Shown: positions 1 through 6,495 of the stretch, piece after piece | How the letters are laid out: each line of letters opens with the position of its first letter | Position numbering within the stretch: position 1 is the first letter of the stretch | Origin: Candidatus Melainabacteria bacterium | GTDB taxonomy: Bacteria; Cyanobacteriota; Vampirovibrionia; Obscuribacterales; Obscuribacteraceae | Reading direction: 5' to 3' | NCBI GenBank assembly: GCA_003963305.1 | Contig: RXJR01000032.1 | Span: forward strand, 60,482-124,481 | DNA length: 64,000 nt | The notes under the pieces: generated by a model | Told to the model about the DNA's origin: nothing | What the model saw: the letters and a program-made list of their open reading frames with translations, nothing else | Databases searched by the model: none | Made by a program: the position numbers and the translations under genes

Positions 1-1
1 G

Positions 2-85
2 TCGCCGTCAGCTGACTTCGTCACAAACATGCACCGCAATTTCGAGGAGAATGTGCGCGTCATGGTCAAGAGAATCTTCGTCTAG
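2..85 (+). CDS. C-terminal end of an unidentified protein (partial)
   Basis: The frame that opens at base 2 runs without a stop to TAG at 83-85 and would give the last 27 residues of a protein that begins left of the window. The tail is mixed hydrophobic and basic and ends in KRIFV. No family can be named from so little, and a chance open frame of this length is quite possible. It is listed because the next 500 bases hold no other good gene. Confidence 0.3.
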   Translation, partial: SPSADFVTNMHRNFEENVRVMVKRIFV

Positions 86-326
86 CCCGCGGAAACCGCA
101 TGAATAGCTAGTCTTAGACCGGCCCTCAACAATCTCTTAAACTTGGCCGTCGTTCAGGAGTGTTACGGTTCTTCATCTCCTTGACCGAGCAAATCCAACC
201 GGCGGCAATGGTGGCATCTCCACACAGAGCGTCGAAGAAGCCGATGGATAGCAGGATTTACCGCTCAGCAGAGTGAGCTGAAGACAACGCATGACATCCC
301 GGACAACCTCGGCGACAGACGCCAGG

Positions 327-384
327 AAAAAAATTTTTGTCAGCTTTCCAAACCCCTTCAAAAAAAATTTTTTTGCTGTAGAAT
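327..384 (+). promoter_or_regulatory. Phased A/T tracts and probable speD promoter
   Basis: Two symmetric tracts, seven A then five T at 327-338 and eight A then seven T at 360-374, have centres about 34 bp apart, close to three helical turns. This is a layout known to bend DNA. TAGAAT at 379-384 just downstream is a good -10, and TTCAAA at 357-362 is a weak -35 with 16 bp spacing. An isolated AAGGAGG follows at 404-410, with no start codon at a useful distance. The rest of 86-609 shows no credible gene. The promoter call is inference from motifs only. Confidence 0.4.
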
Positions 385-609
385 AGCTCTTTCGTAATAA
401 CCCAAGGAGGTTGACTCGACAAACACACAACGCCCAATTCCCAGGCCCGGCTGTTGTCCAACTCTGGTGTAAAGTAAGCGTTTCGTGTACCCCGCAAAAC
501 ACTTGGCTCAAAGCTTCGATTTCGTCGTCTGTGAAAGAAGTGTTTTGTACAACTCGGATTCCAAAACACAACGTTCGGTACACCAACGAACGGAAAGGGG
601 GAAGAAACT

Positions 610-1038
610 ATGTTCGGACCACATCTAATTCTTGAAGCCTATGGCTGCCCGAAAGACCTTTTGGCAGACCTAGGATTAGTTAGCCAGGCACTAGATGCGT
701 ATCCTGCGCAACTAGATATGACGAAAATCATGCCACCATACGTGTTCCGCTATCAGGGCACAGTAGAGGATGATTGGGGAGTAAGCGGAGTAGTGCTCAT
801 CGCTGAGTCACACATCTCCATCCACACCTTTCCTGAAAAAGGCTTCGTCACGCTAGACATCTTCTCCTGCAGAGAGTTTGATGTCCAGGCTGCGATCGAT
901 TACTTCAGTAGCGTATTCAAACCAGAAAGCTACGAGAAGCAACTGCTCATGCGCGGCCGCGAGTTCCCTCGCAGTCTCGGCAGAGCCGGTATCGCAGTGG
1001 AGTCTGAGCGTTTGCGTGTAGCTGCTGCAGCTGTCTAA
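610..1038 (+). CDS. speD: S-adenosylmethionine decarboxylase proenzyme
   Basis: Makes decarboxylated S-adenosylmethionine, the aminopropyl donor for spermidine synthesis, in the cytoplasm. The 142 residues match the short bacterial class (SpeH/SpeD type). ESHISIHTFPE starts at residue 66; in this family the chain cleaves itself between that Glu and Ser67, and the Ser becomes the pyruvoyl cofactor. His72 and Cys87 (in LDIFSCREF) correspond to the other catalytic residues. The start is supported by a purine-rich AAGGGGG about ten bases upstream. It stands alone with its own promoter and terminator. No ordinary spermidine synthase is adjacent; the fused protein at 33.4-35.9 kb is the only related one here and its active site looks atypical. 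Confidence 0.95.
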   Translation: MFGPHLILEAYGCPKDLLADLGLVSQALDAYPAQLDMTKIMPPYVFRYQGTVEDDWGVSGVVLIAESHISIHTFPEKGFVTLDIFSCREFDVQAAIDYFSSVFKPESYEKQLLMRGREFPRSLGRAGIAVESERLRVAAAAV

Positions 1039-1055
1039 AACGAATCCAGACATTG

Positions 1056-1088
1056 AAAAAGGCGCGGCGAAAGCTGCGCCTTTTGTTT
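1056..1088 (+). terminator. Rho-independent terminator of speD
   Basis: An eight-base stem GGCGCGGC / GCTGCGCC closes on a GAAA tetraloop, preceded by five A and followed by TTTTGTTTT. It begins 17 bases after the speD stop. The flanking A and T runs could let it work in both directions. Confidence 0.85.
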
Positions 1089-1546
1089 TGATTAAGCCGC
1101 AGCTACCGTTTGTCGCCAACAATAAAGCGCGACGCTCGCCCCTATTCAAATGCACCATATGCAATATCATCCATACTTATTCGGCATGACCATAAAGTGG
1201 TGCCAGTCACATCATACAATCCTCCAGGCGCGCCTCAGCCGTAGCGAATTCGAAACATGAACGTGCCTCACTCCACAGCATGGCAAGGGCAATGCCACTC
1301 TGCAAATTTGACAGCCGACTCGTTTGCTCTTATCGAAAACTGGGGACCAGCTTGTAAGCAATTGTCAGCTCTTTCTCAAGGGAAAACACCATACAATTTA
1401 AAGAGGTCGGGACACACGGAGAAAGATTGGCTGAGATTTTTATACGGTTGTCAGGCACTATTTGGCGTACGCTTACGTCAGAGTCAACGTGGTAAAAGTT
1501 GCCCATTAAGGGGTAGATTGTAAGCAGGGAGAGAGAGTAATCAGGA
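1089..1546. other. Intergenic stretch without a convincing gene
   Basis: About 460 bases between the speD terminator and the LRR gene. Short open frames exist on both strands, but none has a Shine-Dalgarno or domain-like composition. A perfect -35, TTGACA at 1308-1313, is followed after 17 bases by a poor -10 (TATCGA), so a promoter for the LRR gene here is possible but weak. Nothing resembling a tRNA or structured RNA was seen. Confidence 0.4.
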
Positions 1547-2320
1547 ATGAAGGTTCCGAATATTCCGATTAAAGGCGAAGTCGTGGTTTCCAGTGTTCCG
1601 GAAGAGCGCACGGTCGAGTTCCCAGCGAACAGGTCCCTGGGCGAGCTCTATATACTAGACAAGGAAGGCAAGACACAGTTTCACGGCGATGCCGTGGGGC
1701 CGGTCAAAGTGCCCGGGGGCGCAGTCTTATCGCTCTACTACAGCTTCGATCCCATCTACGGATGCGCACTTTTATCAGACGTTAAACCAGACGGGCTTCA
1801 TAGCCTCTCTTTTCTAGGCAGCGATATCGGCGACGCCGAGCTCAGCCACGTCGGACGTTTGACAGGACTGAAGGAGCTGGACGTAAGTTGCACCCAGGTC
1901 GGCGATGAGGGCATGGTCCATCTAAAAAACCTGACAGAGCTTACAAAATTGAACCTGTCGTCCACACAGGTGACAACAGAAGGTATCGCGACAATCTCAA
2001 CCATGCCCAAACTCAAAGAGCTGGTCCTGGATGACACTGAAATAGGCGATGAAGCCCTCAACCACATCAAAAATCTTGCCGAACTGCAAATACTGAGCCT
2101 TTCCTTTACAGATGTGAGCGATAAAGGTCTGAGCAAGCTCAAAGAGATGAAGAATCTGGAAAAATTGCGCCTCAATTGCACAGACATAGGTGATGACGGT
2201 CTGGGCTTTATCGGTAAGCTGACAAACTTGAAAGAGCTCTGGCTGCGCAGCACTCAGGTTAGCTACCCTGGTCTGGTAGAACTGACCAAATGGCTGCCCA
2301 ACTGCGAAATTATCATCTAA
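1547..2320 (+). CDS. Leucine-rich-repeat protein
   Basis: 257 residues. After about 85 N-terminal residues with a beta-rich look, the rest is a run of roughly 24-residue leucine-rich repeats of the form LxxLxxLxLxxTxVxDxGL. Examples are LKELDVSCTQVGDEGMVHL, LTKLNLSSTQVTTEGIATI and LEKLRLNCTDIGDDGLGFI. This is the ribonuclease-inhibitor/cysteine-containing type of repeat, a protein-binding scaffold; no enzymatic domain is visible. There is no signal peptide, so a cytoplasmic role is expected. Its stop overlaps the stop of the convergent dehydratase gene within the four bases CTAA. A second LRR protein, with an export signal, lies at 12.3-13.4 kb. The partner is unknown. Confidence 0.85.
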   Translation: MKVPNIPIKGEVVVSSVPEERTVEFPANRSLGELYILDKEGKTQFHGDAVGPVKVPGGAVLSLYYSFDPIYGCALLSDVKPDGLHSLSFLGSDIGDAELSHVGRLTGLKELDVSCTQVGDEGMVHLKNLTELTKLNLSSTQVTTEGIATISTMPKLKELVLDDTEIGDEALNHIKNLAELQILSLSFTDVSDKGLSKLKEMKNLEKLRLNCTDIGDDGLGFIGKLTNLKELWLRSTQVSYPGLVELTKWLPNCEIII

Positions 2321-3267
2321 AGACGGCTATTTGGCGCCAGAATTCGGCGATAGACTTCGGCATCTACGTTGCCGCCGCTGGCAATACAACAAACAGTCTG
2401 ATCGGCAAACCAATCCTTCTTTGATAGCAAAGCTGCGACGGCAAGAGCGCCTGTCGGCTCCACTTTCAAATTGGCAGCGGTGAACAAAATTCGCACGGCA
2501 TCTTCAATTGCTGCCTCATCGACTTCGATTATAGTGCGCAGACCGGATTGTAAAATCGGCCAATTGTTCAAACCAACGCTCAATGTTCGCGCACCATCAG
2601 CGATGCTCTGGGGCTCGCTTTCATTTCTTATAATTTCACCTTTCTGCAGGGAGCGAGACGCATCATTTGCCATTTGCGGCTCGGCGCCAAAAACTGGTGT
2701 ATGGTCATGATGTCGCTGCAAAGCACGGATTATGCCCGATGCCAACCCGCCACCACCGACGGGGACAATGACAGCGTCAAACTTATGACCGGATTCTACA
2801 AGCTCTTCACCTAACGATGAGTTGCCATCAATAACCAGCTGGTCATCGTAAGCTGAAACGACCTGAGCATCAGGGTGTTCGAGGGCTAACTGCGTGACAC
2901 GCTCAGCTCTGCTAATTCTGGTTGTGTCGACGATGTCGACAACGCCGCCATAACTGGCAACTGCATCTATTTTGACTTGTGCTGATGTGCCAGGCATGAC
3001 CACCGTGCACTTCTTTCCCAACAACTGGCAAGCACAAGCTAGAGCCTGACCAAAATTACCTGATGAAGCGGCAATCAAATGCGGCGCTTCCGTTTGCTGA
3101 GCGACATTGTATGCAGCTCGAAATTTAAAACTGCCTGTGTGCTGGAAAGTTTCCGAAGCAATGACTACGTTTGCACCGGCCAAACGAGACAAATTACGCG
3201 ACTGAACAAATGTAGTTGGTCGCACTGCACGTCGCAGAACCTCAACGAAGTTAAAGGTTTGAGACAT
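2317..3267 (-). CDS. PLP-dependent threonine/serine dehydratase
   Basis: 316 residues, a fold-type II PLP enzyme. HTGSFKFRAA contains the Schiff-base lysine, Lys48. ASSGNFGQALA is the substrate loop and VGGGGLASG the phosphate-binding glycine loop. It probably deaminates threonine to 2-oxobutanoate (or serine to pyruvate). The chain ends right after the catalytic domain, so it lacks the C-terminal regulatory ACT-like domains of biosynthetic IlvA and resembles the catabolic TdcB or serine-racemase type. Serine racemase or another family member cannot be excluded from sequence. It lies head-to-tail downstream of the secreted repeat protein, 11 bases away, and may be co-transcribed with it. Confidence 0.85.
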   Translation of the reverse strand: MSQTFNFVEVLRRAVRPTTFVQSRNLSRLAGANVVIASETFQHTGSFKFRAAYNVAQQTEAPHLIAASSGNFGQALACACQLLGKKCTVVMPGTSAQVKIDAVASYGGVVDIVDTTRISRAERVTQLALEHPDAQVVSAYDDQLVIDGNSSLGEELVESGHKFDAVIVPVGGGGLASGIIRALQRHHDHTPVFGAEPQMANDASRSLQKGEIIRNESEPQSIADGARTLSVGLNNWPILQSGLRTIIEVDEAAIEDAVRILFTAANLKVEPTGALAVAALLSKKDWFADQTVCCIASGGNVDAEVYRRILAPNSRL

Positions 3268-3278
3268 GCGGTCCCAGC

Positions 3279-4187
3279 CTAGTGTGTTACGTCAGACTCG
3301 CGTGGTGCTTTGCCGGCCGTTTCAAGACTCGACGACGAACCTTTCTTGTGAAATACGTTCAGCTTGCCGAACGTTCCGAAGGTTTTGCCAACCAGACCTG
3401 GTTCTTTGTTGCTGCTCTGCAGCTTTGGCTCGGGCTTCAAGCCGTGTGCCTCAGGCTTGACCTGTGCCGGCTGCGGTGGCGTTCCGTCCAGTAATTCGCT
3501 GTTTCCAGCTGGTTTCAAGTCTTCTTGCTTGGCAGCAGGTTTGCTGGCCACGGCTTTTGGAGCGACCAATTTGTCTGATTTACCGCCTCCCGTAAAAGGC
3601 AATTTATCAGCCACGGCATGCGTTCCGTCTTTCACCGTGTCTCCGGCAGCTTTGGCGCCCTGAGCAACTTTGCTGCCCATCTTCTTCGTGCTTGTGCCGA
3701 TCGCGCGTGCACCCTTTATAAAGAAATTGCCCGACGCCTTAGCACCACTGGCGATACCATCGCCAACTGCTTTGGTACCTTTTTTCATGGAATCGCCAGC
3801 AGCCTTGGTGCCACTTGCAATACCGGAACCGGCGGACTTGAATTTATCGTTCACCCCTGACAACAGTCCATCACCATCGCCAGAAGGAGCAGCTTTTACT
3901 TTTGTTGGTTTCTTAGCCTGCTGGGCGGGTGCTTCGCCCGACTCGAACCCCGGCATTGTCACGAAGGTTGTGGTCGATTGCACTTCCTCCTGCGCCTCTC
4001 CGCCGAGCGAAGCGTCTGAGCGTGGAGCCTTACTGGGCTTGCTTTGAACCGGGGCAATGTAATTATTGGGATCTAGTGCGGAACCGGGCGTTCCGAGATT
4101 ATTAGCCAGTGCGGCGGTGCTTGTTGCCGCGATGATGCAGGCAATGGCAACTGGCGCGGACTGCTTTTTAGCTCTCATCAGCTTCAT
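3279..4187 (-). CDS. Secreted protein with 11-residue amphipathic repeats
   Basis: 302 residues from the ATG preceded by AAGGGAG; an upstream in-frame ATG lacks such a site. A signal peptide is clear: basic start, a hydrophobic run about residues 11-27, and AALA-NN as the likely cleavage site. Residues about 117-193 are a run of 11-residue units with consensus KAxGDxxxxGT. Examples are KSAGSGIASGT, KAAGDSMKKGT, KAVGDGIASGA and KAAGDTVKDGT, with one seven-residue slip after residue 160. Such undecads are known from LEA proteins, synucleins and apolipoproteins, where they form long amphipathic helices on membranes or in dry cells. The rest is Pro/Lys-rich low complexity. No enzymatic function can be assigned. 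Confidence 0.75.
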   Translation of the reverse strand: MKLMRAKKQSAPVAIACIIAATSTAALANNLGTPGSALDPNNYIAPVQSKPSKAPRSDASLGGEAQEEVQSTTTFVTMPGFESGEAPAQQAKKPTKVKAAPSGDGDGLLSGVNDKFKSAGSGIASGTKAAGDSMKKGTKAVGDGIASGAKASGNFFIKGARAIGTSTKKMGSKVAQGAKAAGDTVKDGTHAVADKLPFTGGGKSDKLVAPKAVASKPAAKQEDLKPAGNSELLDGTPPQPAQVKPEAHGLKPEPKLQSSNKEPGLVGKTFGTFGKLNVFHKKGSSSSLETAGKAPRESDVTH

Positions 4188-4397
4188 TTTCTCCCTTCTA
4201 ACCCGTGTGGGCACAAACTTTGTGTTGTTATAGCACATACGCGGAAGTGGTCATGAGCCCCAAAACCATCCAAGAGCGCGGCTCTATGGGTGTTTACAAG
4301 GACAACTGAGCATTGTTAAAGGCAGTCAATATACCGTTCAAATGTTTATAATGTCCACATACAATAATATTCGGGCAATACAAGGAACAAAATCACA

Positions 4398-4583
4398 ATG
4401 CATCCAGCCGATTTTCAGACGTCTGCCGTGCTTTTCATTGCAATCGTGCTCGGTTATCTAGTCCTCAGCCTTTTCGTACTGGGCGGCAAAAAAGTTTACT
4501 TTGAGCCCTTCGTCGAGAAAGACGAGCCCACACCGGCCAAAGATTCAACTCAAGCCAGCGCTTCCACCCCGCCGACCCTCTAA
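4398..4583 (+). CDS. Small single-pass membrane protein
   Basis: 61 residues: a short N-terminal segment, one strong transmembrane helix at about residues 11-29 (VLFIAIVLGYLVLSLFVLG), then a polar tail rich in Pro, Ser and Thr. A consensus -10, TATAAT at 4347-4352, stands about 45 bases upstream, and AAGGAA precedes the ATG by about ten bases. These make a real gene likely despite the small size. Homology and function are not recognisable. It is convergent with the universal stress gene to its right. Confidence 0.6.
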   Translation: MHPADFQTSAVLFIAIVLGYLVLSLFVLGGKKVYFEPFVEKDEPTPAKDSTQASASTPPTL

Positions 4584-4621
4584 AGGATCGGACTTGAGAC
4601 AGAGCTTTTGGACCAACAGGT

Positions 4622-5092
4622 TCAGGGCGCCGGTTCGACAGGTGGGTGCTCACGCAACTTTACAATCTCAACCGAGCACGGGGCGTGAGCAACGATCGCT
4701 TCCGACACACTGCCAAGCAAGAATTTGGTGAAACCCCGTCGACCGTGTGAGCCAACTACAATCAAATCAGCGGGCCATGACTTGGCGATTTCTAAAATCC
4801 GGTCTTTGATATAGCCCTCGACCACTTCCACGCTGACGGCGTCAGCACCGAATTTTTCAGTCAACTGGTGAGCACTGCTGTCAATCAGGTTCTTTGCCGA
4901 AGCCATTTGCTCAGCCTGCACCTCAACGGCCAGAGGCACATATGCTGTCTGCCAGCCGGCATATTCCGGGTGAAATGGCTCAACCACAGTTAGAACTTTG
5001 AAGGCGCTACCGTCAGGCCAGGGACGCTCGAGTACTGCATCCAACGCCGCTTTCGAGTAGGGCGAACCATCGACTGCGAGCAGAATATTCAT
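4622..5092 (-). CDS. Universal stress protein, UspA family
   Basis: 156 residues, one Usp domain. MNILLAVDGSPYS at the N-terminus and the ATP-binding signature GSHGRRGFTKFLLGSVS near the C-terminus (G-2x-G-9x-G-S) are both intact, so it should belong to the ATP-binding branch. These cytoplasmic proteins are induced under starvation and stress; their precise biochemical role is unsettled. It is divergent from the aroF leader, with about 90-150 bases of shared promoter region. A tandem-domain relative is encoded at 21.9-22.8 kb. Confidence 0.92.
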   Translation of the reverse strand: MNILLAVDGSPYSKAALDAVLERPWPDGSAFKVLTVVEPFHPEYAGWQTAYVPLAVEVQAEQMASAKNLIDSSAHQLTEKFGADAVSVEVVEGYIKDRILEIAKSWPADLIVVGSHGRRGFTKFLLGSVSEAIVAHAPCSVEIVKLREHPPVEPAP

Positions 5093-5180
5093 AGACTCGT
5101 TCTCTCAACATGTTGCACGCTATAAGATGATTGCATTATCCAACTTTGAGCGACAATGTAAACCGCAGCAGCAAATTTTA

Positions 5181-5220
5181 TTGACGCGTCTTCTGAACTC
5201 AGATAGCATGTTGATACAAT
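5181..5220 (+). promoter_or_regulatory. Promoter of the aroF leader transcript
   Basis: Two overlapping candidates are visible. TTGACG (5181-5186) with 17 bp spacing to TAGCAT (5204-5209) is one. An extended -10, TGATACAAT (5212-5220), is the other. Either would start transcription shortly before the first leader peptide at 5245, giving the very short 5' end typical of attenuated operons. The exact start site is inference. Confidence 0.55.
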
Positions 5221-5244
5221 TTGGCACTGCAATAAAGAAACGAA

Positions 5245-5295
5245 ATGCGCACCAACTTTTTTTATTACTGGTTTAGAGAGGTTCACCTGGCGTGA
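5245..5295 (+). CDS. Aromatic leader peptide 1 (attenuator)
   Basis: A 16-codon reading frame from ATG to TGA reads MRTNFFYYWFREVHLA. Six consecutive codons (5257-5274) specify Phe-Phe-Tyr-Tyr-Trp-Phe, covering all three aromatic amino acids. The stop lies just past the first arm of the antiterminator hairpin, as in classical trp and phe leaders. A ribosome that stalls on the aromatic codons leaves 5280-5290 free to pair; one that reaches the stop covers it. The Shine-Dalgarno is weak (AAAGAAA, eight bases before ATG). The coding reading is direct; the sensing role is inference from known attenuators. Confidence 0.85.
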   Translation: MRTNFFYYWFREVHLA

Positions 5296-5326
5296 GTTAG
5301 ACCTTTCTTGGTCCTCCAGGTGAACC
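5280..5326 (+). promoter_or_regulatory. Antiterminator hairpin of aroF attenuator 1
   Basis: GGTTCACCTGG at 5280-5290 and CCAGGTGAACC at 5316-5326 are perfect 11-base complements, with a smaller GACC/GGTC hairpin (5300-5313) nested inside. The right arm overlaps AACC (5323-5326), the beginning of the terminator stem, so the two structures exclude each other. This is the expected 2:3 pairing of a translation-coupled attenuator. Confidence 0.85.
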
Positions 5327-5352
5327 GCAGAAAATCTGCGGTTCTTTTTTTT
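5323..5352 (+). terminator. Attenuator terminator 1 ahead of aroF
   Basis: AACCGCAGA (5323-5331) pairs with TCTGCGGTT (5335-5343) over nine bases with an AAA loop. It is followed by C and eight T. This is a textbook intrinsic terminator about 190 bases before the aroF start, with no complete gene before it other than leader peptide 1, so it must act as an attenuator. Confidence 0.9.
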
Positions 5353-5376
5353 AGCAAAACAAACTTGAGCAAGCAA

Positions 5377-5445
5377 ATGCAAACGACTAATTGGTACTAC
5401 AGCTTTTATTTCTTCACCAGCAGGATATTTTCCGGGCGGGAGTAA
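5377..5445 (+). CDS. Aromatic leader peptide 2 (second attenuator)
   Basis: A second short frame, ATG to TAA, 22 codons, opens 24 bases after the T-tract of terminator 1. It begins MQTTNWYYSFYFF and has eight aromatic codons: one Trp, three Tyr and four Phe. Seven of them fall in the eight codons 5392-5415, and another Phe is at 5428-5430. Its stop lies six bases beyond the left arm of a second competing hairpin. Such enrichment twice in one leader is very unlikely by chance. The Shine-Dalgarno is poor, as for leader 1. That it is translated and senses aromatic amino acids is inference. Confidence 0.75.
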   Translation: MQTTNWYYSFYFFTSRIFSGRE

Positions 5446-5505
5446 CAAGCATATTTGTTTCAACCGATTTACCACCAGCCCGGAACCCAGTGAGGTCCCG
5501 GGCTG
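5430..5505 (+). promoter_or_regulatory. Second pair of competing hairpins before aroF
   Basis: TTCCGGGC (5430-5437), inside the end of leader peptide 2, is complementary to GCCCGGAA (5478-5485). The same right-hand segment alternatively pairs as CAGCCCGG (5476-5483) with CCGGGCTG (5498-5505), extended by ACC/GGT inside. This repeats the antiterminator/terminator logic of attenuator 1. The second hairpin is not followed directly by a U-tract; the nearest is CTTTT at 5511-5515. It may therefore be a weak or factor-assisted terminator, a pause site, or a control of the aroF ribosome site at 5516-5522. Confidence 0.65.
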
Positions 5506-5530
5506 TAGCACTTTTAAAGGAGTTTTCGAA

Positions 5531-6451
5531 ATGGACGCAAAATTGGCAAGCAAGAAAAACGGCGATGATACGACAATCATCAAGATAGGCAACGCCCACT
5601 GCGGCGGCAAAGATTTGATGATTATCGGAGGTCCTTGCACCGTCGAGAGCGCTCAGCAGATGGAGCAAGTGGCATGCAAGCTGAAGACAGCGCCGGTACA
5701 AGCCTTGCGTGGCGGCGTCTACAAACCGAGAACATCGCCATACGCATTTCAGGGTATGGGCATGGATGGATTGAAAATCCTCAACGACGTGCGAGAGCGA
5801 CACCAGGTGCCAGTCGTCACCGAAGTTATGTCAATCGAACAAATTGAAGCCGTCTGCGCACACGCCGACATGCTGCAAATTGGCAGCCGCAACATGCAAA
5901 ACTTCGAGCTTCTCAAAGCCCTGGGTAAAGTTCAGACTCCAGTGCTTCTTAAGCGTGGCTTGAGCGCAACAATTGAAGAATTTCTCATGGCGGCGGAATA
6001 CATTCTCGCTTGTGGAAATCCCAATGTAATTATGTGTGAACGAGGCATTCGCAGTTTCGACACATTCACCCGCAACGTCCTGGATCTGGGCGCAGTTGTG
6101 GCTTTAAAGCAACTGACACATCTTCCTGTAATCGTTGATCCCAGCCACGCGGCAGGGAAACGAGAGCTGGTAGCCGATCTAGCCCGCGCTGCCATTGCCT
6201 GCGGTGCTGACGGACTGATCATCGAATCTCATCCTGAACCAGAGAAGTCGGTCTCGGATGCAAGACAGGCTCTGTCTTTACAGGACATGGTCGACTTGAC
6301 GACGAGCTTGCGACCAATTGCCGAAGCAGTGGGACGCCGAGTCATTAACGCAGACAGAAGACAATTCTCGATCGTGAATTCTTCCGACAAGCATGTTAAA
6401 GTCTCATTCGAAAAAGATAAGTCAGGCAGCCTGCTGCGCAGACTATCGTAG
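5531..6451 (+). CDS. aroF: 3-deoxy-D-arabino-heptulosonate 7-phosphate synthase
   Basis: First enzyme of the shikimate pathway: condenses phosphoenolpyruvate and erythrose 4-phosphate. 306 residues, type I beta subfamily. Landmarks in order are GGPCTVES (PEP site), RGGVYKPRTSPYAFQG, QIGSRNMQNFELL, LLKRG, and the metal/substrate motif DPSHAAGKRE. GADGLIIESHPEPEKSVSDA lies near the end. No ACT or chorismate-mutase domain is attached, so feedback by such a domain is not expected in cis. AAAGGAG lies eight bases before the ATG. The gene sits below the tandem aromatic attenuator and 44 bases ahead of the chorismate mutase-tyrA fusion, presumably one operon. Confidence 0.96.
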   Translation: MDAKLASKKNGDDTTIIKIGNAHCGGKDLMIIGGPCTVESAQQMEQVACKLKTAPVQALRGGVYKPRTSPYAFQGMGMDGLKILNDVRERHQVPVVTEVMSIEQIEAVCAHADMLQIGSRNMQNFELLKALGKVQTPVLLKRGLSATIEEFLMAAEYILACGNPNVIMCERGIRSFDTFTRNVLDLGAVVALKQLTHLPVIVDPSHAAGKRELVADLARAAIACGADGLIIESHPEPEKSVSDARQALSLQDMVDLTTSLRPIAEAVGRRVINADRRQFSIVNSSDKHVKVSFEKDKSGSLLRRLS

Positions 6452-6495
6452 GATTCACTGATTCCCGACTCTTTGGCTTTGCCGGAAGTAATCTG

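Noticed and set aside
411..635. 74-codon frame starting at the TTG after AAGGAGG
   Set aside because: The TTG touches the Shine-Dalgarno with no spacing, the frame overlaps the speD start, and the composition is not protein-like.
1257..1523. 88-codon plus-strand frame
   Set aside because: No ribosome site, and an antisense frame of similar length covers the same bases; neither looks like a protein.
5089..5640. 183-codon minus-strand frame across the aroF leader
   Set aside because: It is antisense to the two leader peptides and attenuator hairpins and has no ribosome site.
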